Below, piece by piece: positions 34,700 through 46,890 of a stretch of DNA of 64,000 nt. The stretch is from Morella rubra. Its lineage: Eukaryota; Streptophyta; Magnoliopsida; Fagales; Myricaceae. The notes below the pieces were generated by a model, which worked only from the letters and a program-made list of their open reading frames with translations, was not told the origin of the DNA and searched no databases. Positions within the stretch are counted from its first letter, which is position 1, and each line of letters opens with the position of its first letter. The stretch spans positions 30,341,938 to 30,405,937 of the forward strand of contig CM025855.1 in assembly GCA_003952965.2 (NCBI GenBank), read 5' to 3'. Both the position numbers and the translations under genes were made by a program.

Positions 34700-36527
34700 A
34701 TGGAATTCTTCCTTTATCTACTATTTTCCTTTGTTACTCTTTACTGTCTTTCTTATATATTCAAATCATTCAGAACGGCTACCGGGAGTACTACTGATGC
34801 TGCTGACAAAGTTCGTCTTCCTCTAGGAAGCACAGGCTGGCCTTTCATTGGTGAAACTCTTGAATATCTGTCTAAGGCCAAAGATGGCGTCCCAGAAAAG
34901 TTTCTAACAGACAGAAGGAACAAATACAACCCAAAGGTGTTCCAGACATCACTTGCTGGGGAACCCATGGTGATGTTATGCACAAATGAGGGAAATAAAC
35001 TCCTCTTCTCTAATGAGAACAAGCTTGTTCAGTCTTACTGGCCTCGTAATTTTGTGAAAATATTTGCCAACGTCTCTCAGAAGACAACCGCGTCTGAGGA
35101 ATCCCTTCGATTGCTAAAACTTATTTCCCCATTTCTAAAGCCATGCCCTCCAGAGGTACGTAGGAATTATGGATGCAGCAACAAAACAACACTTAAAGAG
35201 GTATTGGAATCTTGGAGACGTGAAGGCTCACCCACTAGCAAAGAACTACACGTTGACAATAGCATGTCGCATATTCTTAGACGTTGAGGACCAGGACATT
35301 ATTGCCAAACTTGAGAAGCCGATTCAGCAGATATCCAATGGGTTCGTTGCATTGCCTATAAATCTACCAGGGACAATATATAGCCACGCCGTCAGAGCAT
35401 CCAATCAATTGCGTAAAGATGTAGGGCAAATCATTAAGCAAAGGAGGATGAGTATTAATTCGGAGAATAGGGAGCCTCCAAAACAAGACCTAGTCTCACG
35501 GATGCTAATGGAAACGTACACAGACGGCCAATTGATGGACGATTCGGACATTGCCAACCAGATATTTGGTTTATTGATCGGCGCCTTTGACACTACAAAC
35601 TCTACACTGGTTTCTATTAGAGAAATGCCTCAAGTGTATGATGGAATTCTTAGAGGTAAGCACTCCTAAACCTGACCTTTACTATAAAGTTCTCGAACAT
35701 TTTCCTTGTCCAAAATTTTGGATAATCTTCCTTAGAAAGTGACCGTGTGTTTTTCATCATGATATGTGAAGAGCAAATGGAGATTGCAAATTGAAAAGGA
35801 GCTGGCGAATTGTTGAGCTGGGGTGATATACGCAAAATGAGGTACTCGAGGAACGTGGCATGTGAAGTATTGAGATTATTTCCGCCACTCCCTGGTACTT
35901 TCAGAGTGGCCATAACAGACTTCATGGACTAAGGATTTCTCATTCCTGAGGGATTCAAGGTAATTATAAACTATGACAATTAATGTTTCTGTTCCTAAAA
36001 TAATAATGACGGCCTGGTCCACATGATTCAGAGTAAAAATTTGGTGAAACGAACAAAAACGTCTCCTCATTCAGCTGCATGCATGCTTCGCGCTATTGGT
36101 GGAAGTAGTTATTTTCACGAATTTGTGTGTGCATGTGTATATATATATATATATTTGCATGATATTCATAATTACGTATTTTATTTGAATATAATCATGG
36201 ATGATATTGGTAAAAGTCTACAAATTATAACATGATTCATTTATGTTTACATTTACAATAAGAGTCCAGAGTACTTTTCCGATCCAGAAAAATTTGACCC
36301 CTTGAGATTTGAAGGAAGCACTCCAGTTCCACATACGTTCCCTTTGGAGGAGGACCTCGAATGTGCCTTGGGAAAGAGTATGCTCGACTGAAAATACTAA
36401 TTTTCTTGCATAATTTCGTGACGAAGTTCAGGTGGGAGAAAGTGTTCCCTGAGGAGAAGATCGTATATGATCCTCTTCTAAAACCAATAAGGGACTTCAT
36501 CTTCGCCTTTATCCTATTGATCCATGA
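34700..36527 (+). pseudogene. CYP716-type cytochrome P450, copy 3 (most decayed)
   Basis: It starts MEFFLYLLFSFVTLYCLSYI with the ER anchor and the hinge GSTGWPFIGETLEYLSKAKD. Damage is heavy. A 2-nt deletion near 35140 shifts frame before the MDAATKQ region. Fifteen bases are lost within the I-helix-to-J region (residues INCLA missing before EMPQVYD). A TGA stop lies at 35792-35794 and a TAA stop at 35930-35932, both in exon 2. The start of exon 3 is lost (the LHWYAFATH equivalent is absent), and a deletion sits just before the haem loop. The haem loop reads [10 protein letters not shown]. Exon 1 ends at 35655 and exon 2 begins at 35772, as in the sister copies. Confidence 0.88.
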
Positions 36528-36697
36528 TCGGCTCGCAGGGCCTAATATGTGATTTGGATAACCCGTGTACCTATTCAGGATTCCAATTATATATGTAAAC
36601 TTGCTTGACGTTTACGTGTATGGTTTGTTTGTCAAGCTATATATTACCTGGTTCTTATTTGTACCAATTAAATAATATAGTTGGCATTTTCTTAAAC

Positions 36698-36757
<60 letters not shown>

Positions 36758-37264
36758 CAAGTAGACAATTGTACAGTCTGCTGGATTTATCTAATCTGAT
36801 CTATTTTTTTCTTTATCTAAACGTTGAAATGAGTAGAGAATGTTAGCAAATAGCACATGTCAGATTCATAGCAATAATATATAATGAATTAATGAAAGTA
36901 AGTTTTATGTGCTAATGAAGAGCGAAATCTATGCATGCTTTCGATTCTTGCATGGTTATAAATATAATGAATGCCTATACGTGTTTTCTCTTTCATATGT
37001 TGGGCCTGTATTAATATTACCACCATTTAAACAGAGAGGATTAGGGCCCGATTACATGATGGGTCATCTTCACACAAAGTGGGCCTTTTTTATTTTTTTT
37101 TTTTTATAGGCGCAAATAATTTCATAACTCAATGGTATGGCCATGATCAAGTGTTTAAATTAAGGAAATTAATAAAACTACTGTTAGAATATCATTTCTG
37201 GTGCCTAGCTAGTAGATTTTTGTTTTGTTGGCAAGTAAGAAATATATTGATCAAACCATAAAGG
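36528..37264. other. Downstream flank of P450 copy 3, duplicated
   Basis: It matches the downstream flank of copy 1 (28497-29160) up to about 37135, ending in the GCGCAAATAAT and CATAACTCA landmarks. No gene is seen. Confidence 0.6.
36702..36758. repeat. (TA)n(GA)n compound microsatellite after P450 copy 3
   Basis: About 14 TA units followed by about 13 GA units, positionally equivalent to the repeats after copies 1 and 2. Confidence 0.9.
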
Positions 37265-37660
37265 CTAAGGGGGGCCAGCAATGTTAAGTGACCAACCTCA
37301 CATGGCAACACTGCCATGGAGAGGTAACATACAGAGAATTTAAAAAACAGTGCACAAGGCTGGAAACAACATTAAGTCATCTATAGACAGATCATTTCAT
37401 CTTGGCTTTCACAGCAAATTCTAACATCTTTGAGCATGAAAATGGCTTACTGCTGCCCCTGCCATCCATTCGGGTATTCCTTTCCTTCCATACAAAATAA
37501 ATAGCCGCAGCCAACATACATCTAGCAATGGTTCGAGAGAAATGCATGCTAGTCCAATCCTGAAAACCACTCCAACAAAGGAGAGAGTCTTGGTAAGCAG
37601 CATCTATAACTTTCTCCGGTAATATAGTAATAGGACTTTCAAAGAGTCTTGATCCCAAAA
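37265..37660 (-). mobile_element. LINE 3'-end remnant
   Basis: The minus-strand frame 37658-37392 contains WSGFQDWTSMHFSRTIARCM then LAAAIYFVWKERNTRM. The spacing of W, a hydrophobic block and WKERN is typical of the zinc-binding region near the end of plant LINE ORF2 products. The frame stays open for about 88 codons but has no start, reverse transcriptase or RNase H. Confidence 0.65.
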
Positions 37661-38256
37661 GATATGCTTAGATTCTTCTACAGGGGCCCGACTAATCAGT
37701 ACGACATCATGAGGAGGTCCCAGCATATATTCCTCATATCCTCCCATCATTATTTTCTATTACTAATCATGTTTGATTTGTTAATACGTTACTGGGAGAC
37801 AAGAGATCCATCGCGGGATCACAAATATAACTCCAACTGAAATATCTGTATACAGTATATTATATTCAAATACAGATTCCTTATTTTTTCCGAGAAAAAC
37901 TATTGAACGTAGTGTGCTTGTTTGTTGGTATCCGAACACAATACTCTGAGCTAAATCTCGTACAACAAAGTCACACGTGATGCTGCAGAGAAATTACCGA
38001 CCAAGTTGCTCATAACGATCGAGATTAGTTTCCTAAGTTCTCTCGAAATGCACATTTATGTCCCAAGAGAAATAGTAATAAAAAGATCATTAATAATAAA
38101 CAAGGCACTTTTATGTTAACAACTAGTTGACCAAACCCGTTTAGTAGTCTCTTCGCCTGGTATTGCCGCACCTGGTCTTGAAAACTACATTCGCAACAGG
38201 CGGGATCTCGTAAATAACTTGAACTCCGATGGCAATCTTCACTCTTCATGACCGGC
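37661..38256. other. Upstream region of the GC-rich SAUR gene
   Basis: Non-coding and mostly AT-rich, leading into the SAUR promoter. A canonical auxin-response TGTCTC core was not pinned down by eye. No repeat boundary is evident. Confidence 0.4.
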
Positions 38257-38264
38257 TATAAATA
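38257..38264 (+). promoter_or_regulatory. TATA box of the SAUR gene
   Basis: TATAAATA lies 77 bases ahead of the SAUR start codon, a normal TATA-to-ATG distance for these short-leader, intronless genes. The expected transcription start is about 38285-38295. Confidence 0.7.
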
Positions 38265-38340
38265 CCCATCTCCAACTCACGGTGTGCAGCTTTCGTTCTC
38301 ACACTCACTTTCCCACTCTTTCCGCTAGTTTCGCGAGAAA

Positions 38341-38790
38341 ATGTCACCCGGGATGGGAAAATCCAACAGCATCCGCCGCATTGTCAGGATCCGCCAGATG
38401 CTCCAGCGGTGGCGCAAGAACGCTCGCATCAGGGCCGCACATGCTCCGCCGGACGTGCCAGCCGGACACGTGGCCGTCTGCGTGGGCACCAGTTGTAAGA
38501 GGTTCATCGTGCGCGCAACGCACCTTAACCACCCCATCTTCAAGAATCTCCTCGTACAGGCCGAGGAGGAGTACGGGTTCTCGAACGAAGGCCCTCTGTC
38601 CATCCCATGCGAGGAGTCGCTCTTCGAGGAGGTCCTCCGAGTCGTGTCGTCGACCGAATCCGGCAACTCGGCACGGTTCTCGAGTCTGGAAGAGTTTCAG
38701 AGGCGCTGCAGCGTGGACATCCGGAGCCATCTAGACTTGGGTGAATCGCGGCCGTTGATTCGTCCGTCTTCCGAGAAATCAATCTGCTGA
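38341..38790 (+). CDS. SAUR family auxin-responsive protein, GC-rich
   Basis: Intronless, 149 aa. The N-terminal basic stretch (RIRQMLQRWRKNARI) is followed by the SAUR core: VPAGHVAVCVGTSCKRFIVR, then LNHPIFKNLLVQAEEEYGF, then GPLSIPCEESLFEEVLR (about residues 40-102). A C-terminal extension of about 45 residues carries FSSLEEFQRRC. This places it with the longer SAURs that have a basic, possibly membrane- or nucleus-directed N-terminus. SAUR proteins generally promote cell expansion by inhibiting PP2C.D phosphatases that act on the plasma-membrane proton pump. Codon use is strikingly GC-rich compared with the surrounding DNA. Upstream in-frame starts do not precede the TATA-based leader. 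The exact Arabidopsis counterpart was not assigned. Confidence 0.93.
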   Translation: MSPGMGKSNSIRRIVRIRQMLQRWRKNARIRAAHAPPDVPAGHVAVCVGTSCKRFIVRATHLNHPIFKNLLVQAEEEYGFSNEGPLSIPCEESLFEEVLRVVSSTESGNSARFSSLEEFQRRCSVDIRSHLDLGESRPLIRPSSEKSIC

Positions 38791-39549
38791 AGTAACTCGG
38801 AGGATGGTGACTCTGCAATTGACTAACTGATTTGGATTTCTTAGCATAGTTATTTAGTTGCATCATGCATGGGCGAGTTTGTGGTTTGACATGGTCAGAG
38901 CCATATATACCGAGTTGAATCGCTATGAAGTGATCAAGATATATGTGATTCGTATCAGATTACGTCTCTTGTAATTTGGTTGTAAAGACGTCGAAGATTG
39001 ATGGTAGGAATTTGCAGCGATATTGTATCGGAGTTTGCTTTTTTAATATATTACCTATTTTGTGTACTTTTCCAAAGGGAATTTATTGTTACAAAATCTG
39101 CTTTGATCGTTGATGTTTTTGTTGTTGTAGATGTTGTCGATCGCTGGATTAGGGTTTAATCAGACCAAAGATTATAAATTAGTATTTGATTGATCTCCTT
39201 TAGAGTTTTAGGTAGAATCAGTTCATCTTCTTCGTGAATCTACTCGAGTAACTTCTAGTCTTTAAGATTTAAATTAATGGCTTTTAGCGCTTGAGGTTTA
39301 CATGAAGCATGAAACACAAGGGATTTGTGTGGCCGTTGGGAATTAGGATTTAATTTTAGAGAAGCTGGGGTCGTTTCAAGTCATAACGTGGTCCTTGGAT
39401 TAAAGAAAAAAAAAAGATTAGGAAAAGGGAGATGTTGCGGGGCACTTTAAGACGATGATTGCGGTACTTTATCATCGTGGCTGGTGCTATCATTTTTGGT
39501 TTATTTCAATGTTCCGGAATGCGCCACTATCAGCTTGTACTATGTTTGA
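38791..39549. other. SAUR 3' UTR and intergenic DNA
   Basis: The 3' UTR probably reaches about 39050 (TTTTAATATATTACC near 39041). The remainder is non-coding with no element recognised. Confidence 0.45.
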
Positions 39550-39803
39550 GAAAAAAAAATTCCTCTAATTGGGAAATGACAATCTTATTCTGATCATTTT
39601 TATTTTTATTTTTTAGTAGGATAAAATCATAATTTTTAGATTAAAAATTAACTTTCATCAAGATTGAGAAAATTTTAGGATTTAAATTAGTTGAAATTAA
39701 GAATTGATAGATGTGATGTAATCAAAATAATAGATAAAATACAAAGTGTAAAGACTTCATAATTAGAAAATACAAAATATATTTATCTCGTTAAAAAGTG
39801 ATT
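39550..39803. mobile_element. Decayed member of the GGTTAAATA MITE family
   Basis: The right half, on the opposite strand, reads ATAAATATATTTTGTATTTT then ATGAAGTCTTTACACTTTG. These align with the TTTGCAC-containing arms of the copies at 8343 and 48803. The left half is degenerate, with the terminal motif lost. It is identified only by similarity to the other copies. Confidence 0.5.
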
Positions 39804-42800
39804 CACTCATGATGCGAACACAAGTAAATGTTGGAAAAGCATTTATTATCTTATAATATAAATCACTAATGTTCAAGAAAAGTAAATGGTAAAAGTATTA
39901 AGTAACATTGGTTATTTTGATGTTTTTATGAAAGGACGTATATAATTTTGAAAACCACTCACGCGATCAGAAAACAAAAATCTGGTAAAATACAATGAGT
40001 GGTTAATCTACCAACGTACGTCTCGCTAGAGTCAAGAATTTGAATCCACTTGATCTTTGGAGTTGAGTTTTAATAGTACGAAAATATCATAGTGCAGCCG
40101 GTAGCTATGGTCGAAGATCAAATCGCGCCCACTTGATCGTATCCTCACGTGAGCCACCCACTCAATTGAATATCCAAGATGCTTCTAAAAATTCTACTTG
40201 AAAGGATGAAAATACCTAATTTTCTGTGAAGTTTAATAGAGGAATCAAATGACAACTTGTTAGAGAATATGCCAAGAAAAAAAAAAACTTGTCATAGAAT
40301 ATAATTTAAATAATAAAATATACTTCTTCTTAATAATTTAAACTTTTATGATAACTAATAGATTCATATGATATCATAATTGACGTTTAAGCCCACACAT
40401 GAGAAATATAATAATATATTGAATTAGCTAGTTGAAAACATAAGGGAGCGCAATCAAGTGCAATGATAGATTCACAAAACATACATTGAATCAATTGAGA
40501 ACATAAAAGGGCACAATATGATAGAATTAAATTTACGGGATGCAATTTGATTTTGGTCCGCAGATAACGAGCGTACTATAATGCTTTTCATTTAATTATT
40601 TAGCCGTAGCCAATCATAAGTGAGGACCGAAAAGCATTTTTAAATATTGTACGTATGTGTTACTCCATATATCTTACGTTCAAGAGGCAATTCCTTAATT
40701 AATTTGGACAAATATTGATGATGAGATGGATTACACCAGCCAGATATTGCATTATTCGGATTAGAAATAATATACACCTGAAAATGATGTCAGAAATCTT
40801 GGCGCGAGCTGCATGCAAGTGCTGAAAGAGATTAAAAGGGATGACAACGACTAGTTTGTTCTGAAAGAAAGAGGACAGACATGGGAAAGGAAAATAAAAA
40901 AATAATAATAAAGCAAGAAGGGTGGGAGGAAAGCAAGATCGATCGGTTCGTAGTAGTGTAGAAATGGGAAATGGTTTTCCAGTTCTCGGAATAGAGTACT
41001 TAACGGTCTCTATCAAGTATCATTGAAAGAAACAAGACAGAGCGAAAGCGAGAGAGCGTGTAAGATTCACTTCGGATAACGAATAAGCATGTGAGTTCTT
41101 TATTTTTTTTTTGTCTGCAGTTTAAATCCACACAAATAAGGTACAACGACTGACGTAACATTGATATTTTTGCGACACCTTCGACACTAATTCTTTGACG
41201 CAACCGTCGACATTATCTATATCACGATATAAAAAATTTAAGTTTAGATGTAATATTGTTACTTTAAGTTAAAATATAAAAATATTTTCTTATATATTTT
41301 TTTTATATAAATAAAAACTTTCAATTTGTAATCTACAATTTATAATACAAAATACAGTCATAAATTTTTTGTTTCAATATACACAAATTGAACCACTTAA
41401 TTTATATTTCATATTATTATTCTTCTTATCTTTCTTTCTGTAATTTATTTCGACAATTTATCTTCTTTTTTCAGTAACATGCTTCCCTTTTGTTTTCTTT
41501 TAGTCAAACAATCTACCAATTAGCAAACAAGGAAATTAACTTCCGATAATCTAAACATGATAAAGGCAACGTCCCTATATGGGTCATGCACGTACGCGTA
41601 CATTTCATTGCATGGGACAGCACATGACAAGTGACCGGAATTTCTTCAAAGCTAATATTTGTTACCATAAAGTTGAACTTATCTTTTCCGGTATATATCA
41701 TAATGAGGTCGACCCTTAATGGGCCTTGTGATACAGCTAGAAAAGATGCCTCTCTGCTTGCCCAACCGATGTCATCCAAGTTGTCGTACGAGAAGCATGA
41801 CTGATCCTCTCGTTTCTCAAGTCCTGGGTCTTCCACGTGGATAACAAAGTTTTGTTAGTCTATCTGAAAGACCACTGCTATATTGTCTTAGCCAGCGTTC
41901 GAGGATTAATCTCATCTGATGGGGTCAAGTTTAACAGGATTATCACAAAATTCACTAAACAGAATTTTCGAGGGAATTAAGCCAAAAATTCAAAACTTGG
42001 GATGAGCTGGAAGGTTGAGTTGCTTCGTTTCCTTTTCCTACAAATAAAAAAAAAGATCAAAAGTACGGGATTCTTCTCGTGAGAGATGTCTCCGATGTTT
42101 TTATCAGTCGCTATGTTTCTATTCCTAAGTTCTTAGTATCTTTTTCTTTTTAGAGAAGAAGTGATGCTTACCTCTTAACTTCCCCCTATTTTCTTGTATC
42201 CCGTCCCCCTTTTAGCAGGTTTGGGTCTGCTCCTTCCTCTTTGCTTCTTCTTGGATAAACCGATGGTGGAGTCTAGATTCCCTATCTTTCGTATTTATTA
42301 GATAAAGCAGTATCATATATCTTCGTCTGTATCTTTGTCAGAGCATATGATGATTATTTCTTCCGGAGATTGTTCCCGTAACTCCGATTGGACTTGTCAT
42401 AAAAAGAGTTCTCCCTTCGATTTTTACCCACTCCTGGCCAGTAAAAGACTTAGCTTATTGACTTGGGCCATGACTTGCCTCCATTCCTTCCATGCTTTTC
42501 CTTTTGGATTACCCCTTCTTGGGCTGGGCCTCCGTCAAAGTGAATTTCTGGAAAACTCCACTCCATCATAATCCATAAGAAGCAAAATCAAAATCAAAAT
42601 CAATGGTTGTTTTTCCTCTCCCAGACATGGGTACATCATTATGGGTACCACAGATCGACTTTATGCACTTTTGAAAAACTTAGCACTAAGAACATGTCAA
42701 AAAAGAAAAGATCACAAAGTTGTTAAAGTTGGTCCATTATTAATTACAAGATAAGCTTCGATAAGAGTGACTTAGTTGTGAACATCTTTATCATGGACTT

Positions 42801-44657
42801 CTTTTTAGTGATAAGCTTTTTGAGGAGCCATGGCCTCCATACAAAACTGAAAGGTTATTACTTATTCAGCAAATACATTAAAGCAACTACTTAACCAGGA
42901 AAAAAAGAAGAAGAAAGTAGCTAGGCAGGGCCTAGGGGAAACTATAGGACACCATAGTTTAGCCAATGCTATAGTTTTGGTATTTGGTATGGGTCGGGTA
43001 ATCAGTACCCATCTCACTGGACCTTACTAAGGAACACGCATGAATTGGGCCGAAGACTACCCTGAAGGCTGGGTTTGTTTTTATTGACCTCAGACCTCTG
43101 AATGCTGCTGCTCATTGGGCCTTCCTGTCTCTCCCCAATCACAAAATAGGGGATGGTATCAAATTTCCTCCAAAAAAAAAAAAGAAAAAAAAAAGCAACA
43201 TGTATAGGATGGTATAATGCGAGCATGGACTCATGCAACCATGGGCATATCCAAACCATATAGGGTCCCTGTCAGCCACGTGGGGCACATCATACGTCTT
43301 CCTCATTTGGTAGTACGGGGGCCATATGTGGGGTACGAATCACGTGCTACTCATCCCCAGCGATACTGGCTAGTTTGGGACCCGCCATAGATAGATATCT
43401 GACCATTCACTCAATTACAGCAATATTCTCGTCGGTCACTTTCATTATTTGCCGTTACTGTTTGTATAGGTGGAAAGCAGATGATATTATAAAAATTCCC
43501 TGACAAAAACGAGGTTCCGAAAGGAGACGCACCTCCCCAGTACAGATTCGTACTTTTGTAGTAAGACAATCTTGTCCCTAATCCTGTTCCTGGCCTCATA
43601 AAAATGTTTGGGGACATTATTGGCAAAAGGGGAAAAGAATATTCCTGCTTTGAAGGTGAACTATCCTGAGCAACTTGTTAGGAGGGACCAGGCACGAAGT
43701 AAACCTGGCAGAACGGCGTCGTTTCATTTGTTTGTTATTTCATTATCTTGGATCTCGGGAAATTAACTAACAATTCTTTCCTTTTCGGAGTAAAAAGGGT
43801 AGTTAGGCAGGACATGGTCAAAAGTGGTATTTTATGCCCTGGACAAACCGTAATTGTAGTACTGTACGTCCGGCCCATTGATGGAGCCTCAAGGATTAGG
43901 AAAATCCAACTGACTGCATGCGACTTTCTCCCCATATATGGAAAAAAGAGCTCAAAAGACGTAAAATCCAAGGCATCTTCAAGATCACAAATCTGGTTGG
44001 TAATCAAGGCCATCATTAATTTATCCTGCGGAACTCTATAAAGCCAAGTGTTTTCTTATATTCTTACTTACTAGTTTTGTAACTATCTCCTCTTCTCCCA
44101 TTCAAACTAAGATGCAAATTAAGCTCTCGTGAAAATGTAGATCGACATTGGACAATCTGTGTACTTTTTACAAGTAGAAGGTGGTCAAAGAAAGAGAACA
44201 ATAATGTACAAACTACTACTAGCAGCTAGAGACAATGCTCTCAAGCTTATTCTAGGAAGAATCAAATTTGAAATTTGGTGGCCTATATGCCATGCATGAT
44301 GCATCGATCCATGCATGTATATGGTAGAGATCAGCGAAGTTGGTGAGTAAATGTGGGTTCGATAATAATGGGGTGGGGATCGAAGAGAAATGCATGCAAA
44401 AGTTGAAAATTAATAAGAAGAGGAAAGAGAATCAATTGAACCCGACAAGACAACACGCGCTTTCATGGGGGTCCCTTCATAGTGTCCCTTCACGTACAAT
44501 ATATATATATATATATGCCTATATGGAGTCCTCAGCCCCCGGGCCCCAGCATGTCTGCGATCCCTACAGGCAAATAGCTAGTCCAGTCTCCACCTCCCTC
44601 ACAACTAGTTGCTTTCCCTGTCCTTCGAATAACGCGCTACGGAGAAGTTTAAAAATA
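39804..44657. other. Gene-poor intergenic DNA
   Basis: Nothing recognisable as a gene was found. Several open frames occur. The largest, 41836-41513 minus (107 codons, containing SCFSYDNLDDIGWASREA), has a plausible start but no known motif, no visible splice-linked exons and no promoter signature. Others at 40699-41016 and 43735-44041 are compositional. Short A-runs at 42044 and 43170 were noted. Old transposon debris is likely but could not be assigned. Confidence 0.4.
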
Positions 44658-45042
44658 GGGTTAAATATACTGGGTACTTTTTGTCTTTTACGTCATTTAC
44701 CTTTTGTATCTGGATATATTATTTTTAATATATCAAATTTTTTAATTTATATATTTTTTTTAATTTAAATTTTCCATTCAAATTATCGATTAATTTAAAC
44801 GAATTTTATCAAAATTTATACACATTATTCTTTTATCTTTTGATGTATATACATATTACTTTATTTATCTTTGAACATATATATACATTGCATCTCACGT
44901 TTTGATGGAATCCGTCTAAATTAACGGACAATTTAAGTGCGGATACAAATTAAAAAAATGTAAGTTAAGGGGTCTAATGTGTCAAAAATAATACATCAGA
45001 GTGTAAAATGTAAATGATTCAAAAAATAAAGTGTATTTAACC
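44658..45042. mobile_element. GGTTAAATA-family MITE with near-perfect target duplication
   Basis: The left end reads GGGTTAAATATAC and the right end, reverse-complemented, reads GGTTAAATACAC. Flanks are TTTAAAAAT (44648-44656) and TTTAAAAAC (45043-45051), matching 8 of 9 bases. The ~385-bp body is an imperfect palindrome with no coding frame. Together with the TIR sequence, a 9-bp duplication points to a Mutator-like origin. Confidence 0.75.
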
Positions 45043-46569
45043 TTTAAAAACACTACTAATTGTCTAAATGCATGGAAATAATGGGAGACAACAACATTAA
45101 CAACAACGAAAGCACGAACACGTTCATGCGACATACCCACAGCTAGCGCAAGAACACAAAAGAAGGCATGCAGTGGTACTCGTGAATATATATTCTAAAT
45201 CTATTATATATCTCTTATCCGTAGCATGTTCCATCGTCGGACATTTTTGGAAATATCTTATCCAAATTACAATATTGTTGGCTATAAGCCTATACGAGTC
45301 GGCCGATCTGAGAGGTACAGCTAATTCATATGAGGTTCTTAGTAGTCTAAGAACAAATTGTTTCTCCTAGCACATACTTCACCCATCTGGTGATATGAAG
45401 AATTTGCTAAAGATTCATATGCTAGTATACCCTTCATCTTTCAAAGAACATGCATGGCGCTGATCACACTAATGACGACCGACCTTCAATCCATATATAG
45501 CAGTGTAAAACTTAATGTATGAAATTGTCGGTGGCATTTTGTTGTTATCGATATCGTTTTATCTTCAACTTCATAATTCGCTTGCAAAGTCAATATTGGA
45601 AAATAGCTAGACATCAGCTAATTAGTCGAAAGCGGATAATGTTTCCCCTATCATATAAAAAATTTCAAAGATAGCTTATATATATTCGCCTTAAAGAATG
45701 AGTATCGGCTTAATATTGTACTAATATCTCGCCGGCAATTCGTCAACTTCATCCCTAAAATCTAGTATGTGGGTCACCGGATATCAATTAAGCATGACAG
45801 ATTTAGCTCATAAGTTCATGTGATCGTCCAAATTCTGCAGGACAGACCAACATGTTTGTGCCTTTGCCTTTGTTTTGGATGCCTATTTTCAACTGATCAT
45901 AAGTGTGAGGCCAAGATCAACTCTGTTTTGCCTGGAAAAACTTGATACTAATCACGTGGTTGGAGCCATCTGACTAGACCCAAGAACTGCTTATTCTGTA
46001 CGTTCTTGAACGTTATATGAAGATATCAATTTGGACAAAAGTTAGTTAATTTCGGCGCACATGATCACAGTGAATCTAGAATGCCTTCAGCCGTCTCTTT
46101 GATTTGGAGATGAACTGATGGTACGTGCCCAGAAAAAAAGAAGGCGAATTGCTGGAGGGTAAAATTCGAGCCGTCGAGGGTAGCTCCCTTCCAAGAAATG
46201 TCAAAGAACGTCGGTGGGGACATTAGGAACAAAATGCAGAGAGGGATCATGTAGCCACCTGTAAAACTGATACGTAGGTGTACATGTAACTGTCCCGTGT
46301 TCTTTTTCTCAAACTGATGTGAAAGACAATCACTTCTTCATCAGGCATCTGATTCATACATGTGAGCTTTGTCCACATTCTCACCAAATGGGTCCATTGC
46401 AATTGTGACAATTGATCAAGGAATTAAATCATAGTGATCAATTATCTGAAAACGCGAATGGTAGTCAGAATTAAGTAGTGTATTACCGACTGCAATAAAA
46501 AACTGAACGAGGGCACTTGCAGTACTCAGGCTGAGAGTGAGAGAGAGAACCTAGCTAGCTACATGCAAA
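45043..46569. other. Intergenic DNA, nothing recognised
   Basis: Non-coding, moderately AT-rich, with scattered palindromic GCATGC/CATGCATG words. No transposon ends or conserved protein motifs were seen. Confidence 0.4.
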
Positions 46570-46890
46570 AGTAACATTAATTTTTTTTTTCCTTCTAAGC
46601 AACAATAGAACATTTTATTGTTACTCAGTTAACCAAAGTCACATACATTTATCTCCTTAGGAAGAGAGGAGATAGAAATAGAACCACAGGGTTTGTTGGT
46701 TAAACACCAATTAGCAACAAAATGTGCCATTAAATTTCCTTCCCTGAAGGGTCCAAATAAAAATCCAGCTAGGATTATCATCAAGAAACTGTCTAATAGA
46801 GTTGATTTCGCCTGCAATCAAGCAAGGAAGTGTCCACCGTGTCTTGGGGTCATCTTGGTCAAATTCTCTGTAGATCGACGTAACGTATCA
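46570..46890 (-). mobile_element. LINE RNase H tail remnant
   Basis: The minus strand reads STLLDSFLMIILAGFLFGPF then REGNLMAHFVANWCLTN. The R-E-x-N-x-x-A-H-x-x-A core is the C-terminal part of the plant LINE RNase H domain. It ends at CDFG, with T-rich sequence (46579-46590) to the left that could be a degenerate poly-A tail of the minus-strand element. Confidence 0.65.

Noticed and set aside
37392-37658. 88-codon minus-strand frame as a host gene
   Set aside because: The WKERN-containing text matches the zinc-binding tail of plant LINEs, so it was called transposon debris.
38282-38734. Plus-strand 150-codon and minus-strand 128-codon frames
   Set aside because: Shadows of the GC-rich SAUR gene, whose core motif is in the frame starting at 38341.
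41513-41836. 107-codon minus-strand frame as a gene
   Set aside because: It has a start and decent composition, but no recognisable domain, exon partners or promoter; left as unassigned.
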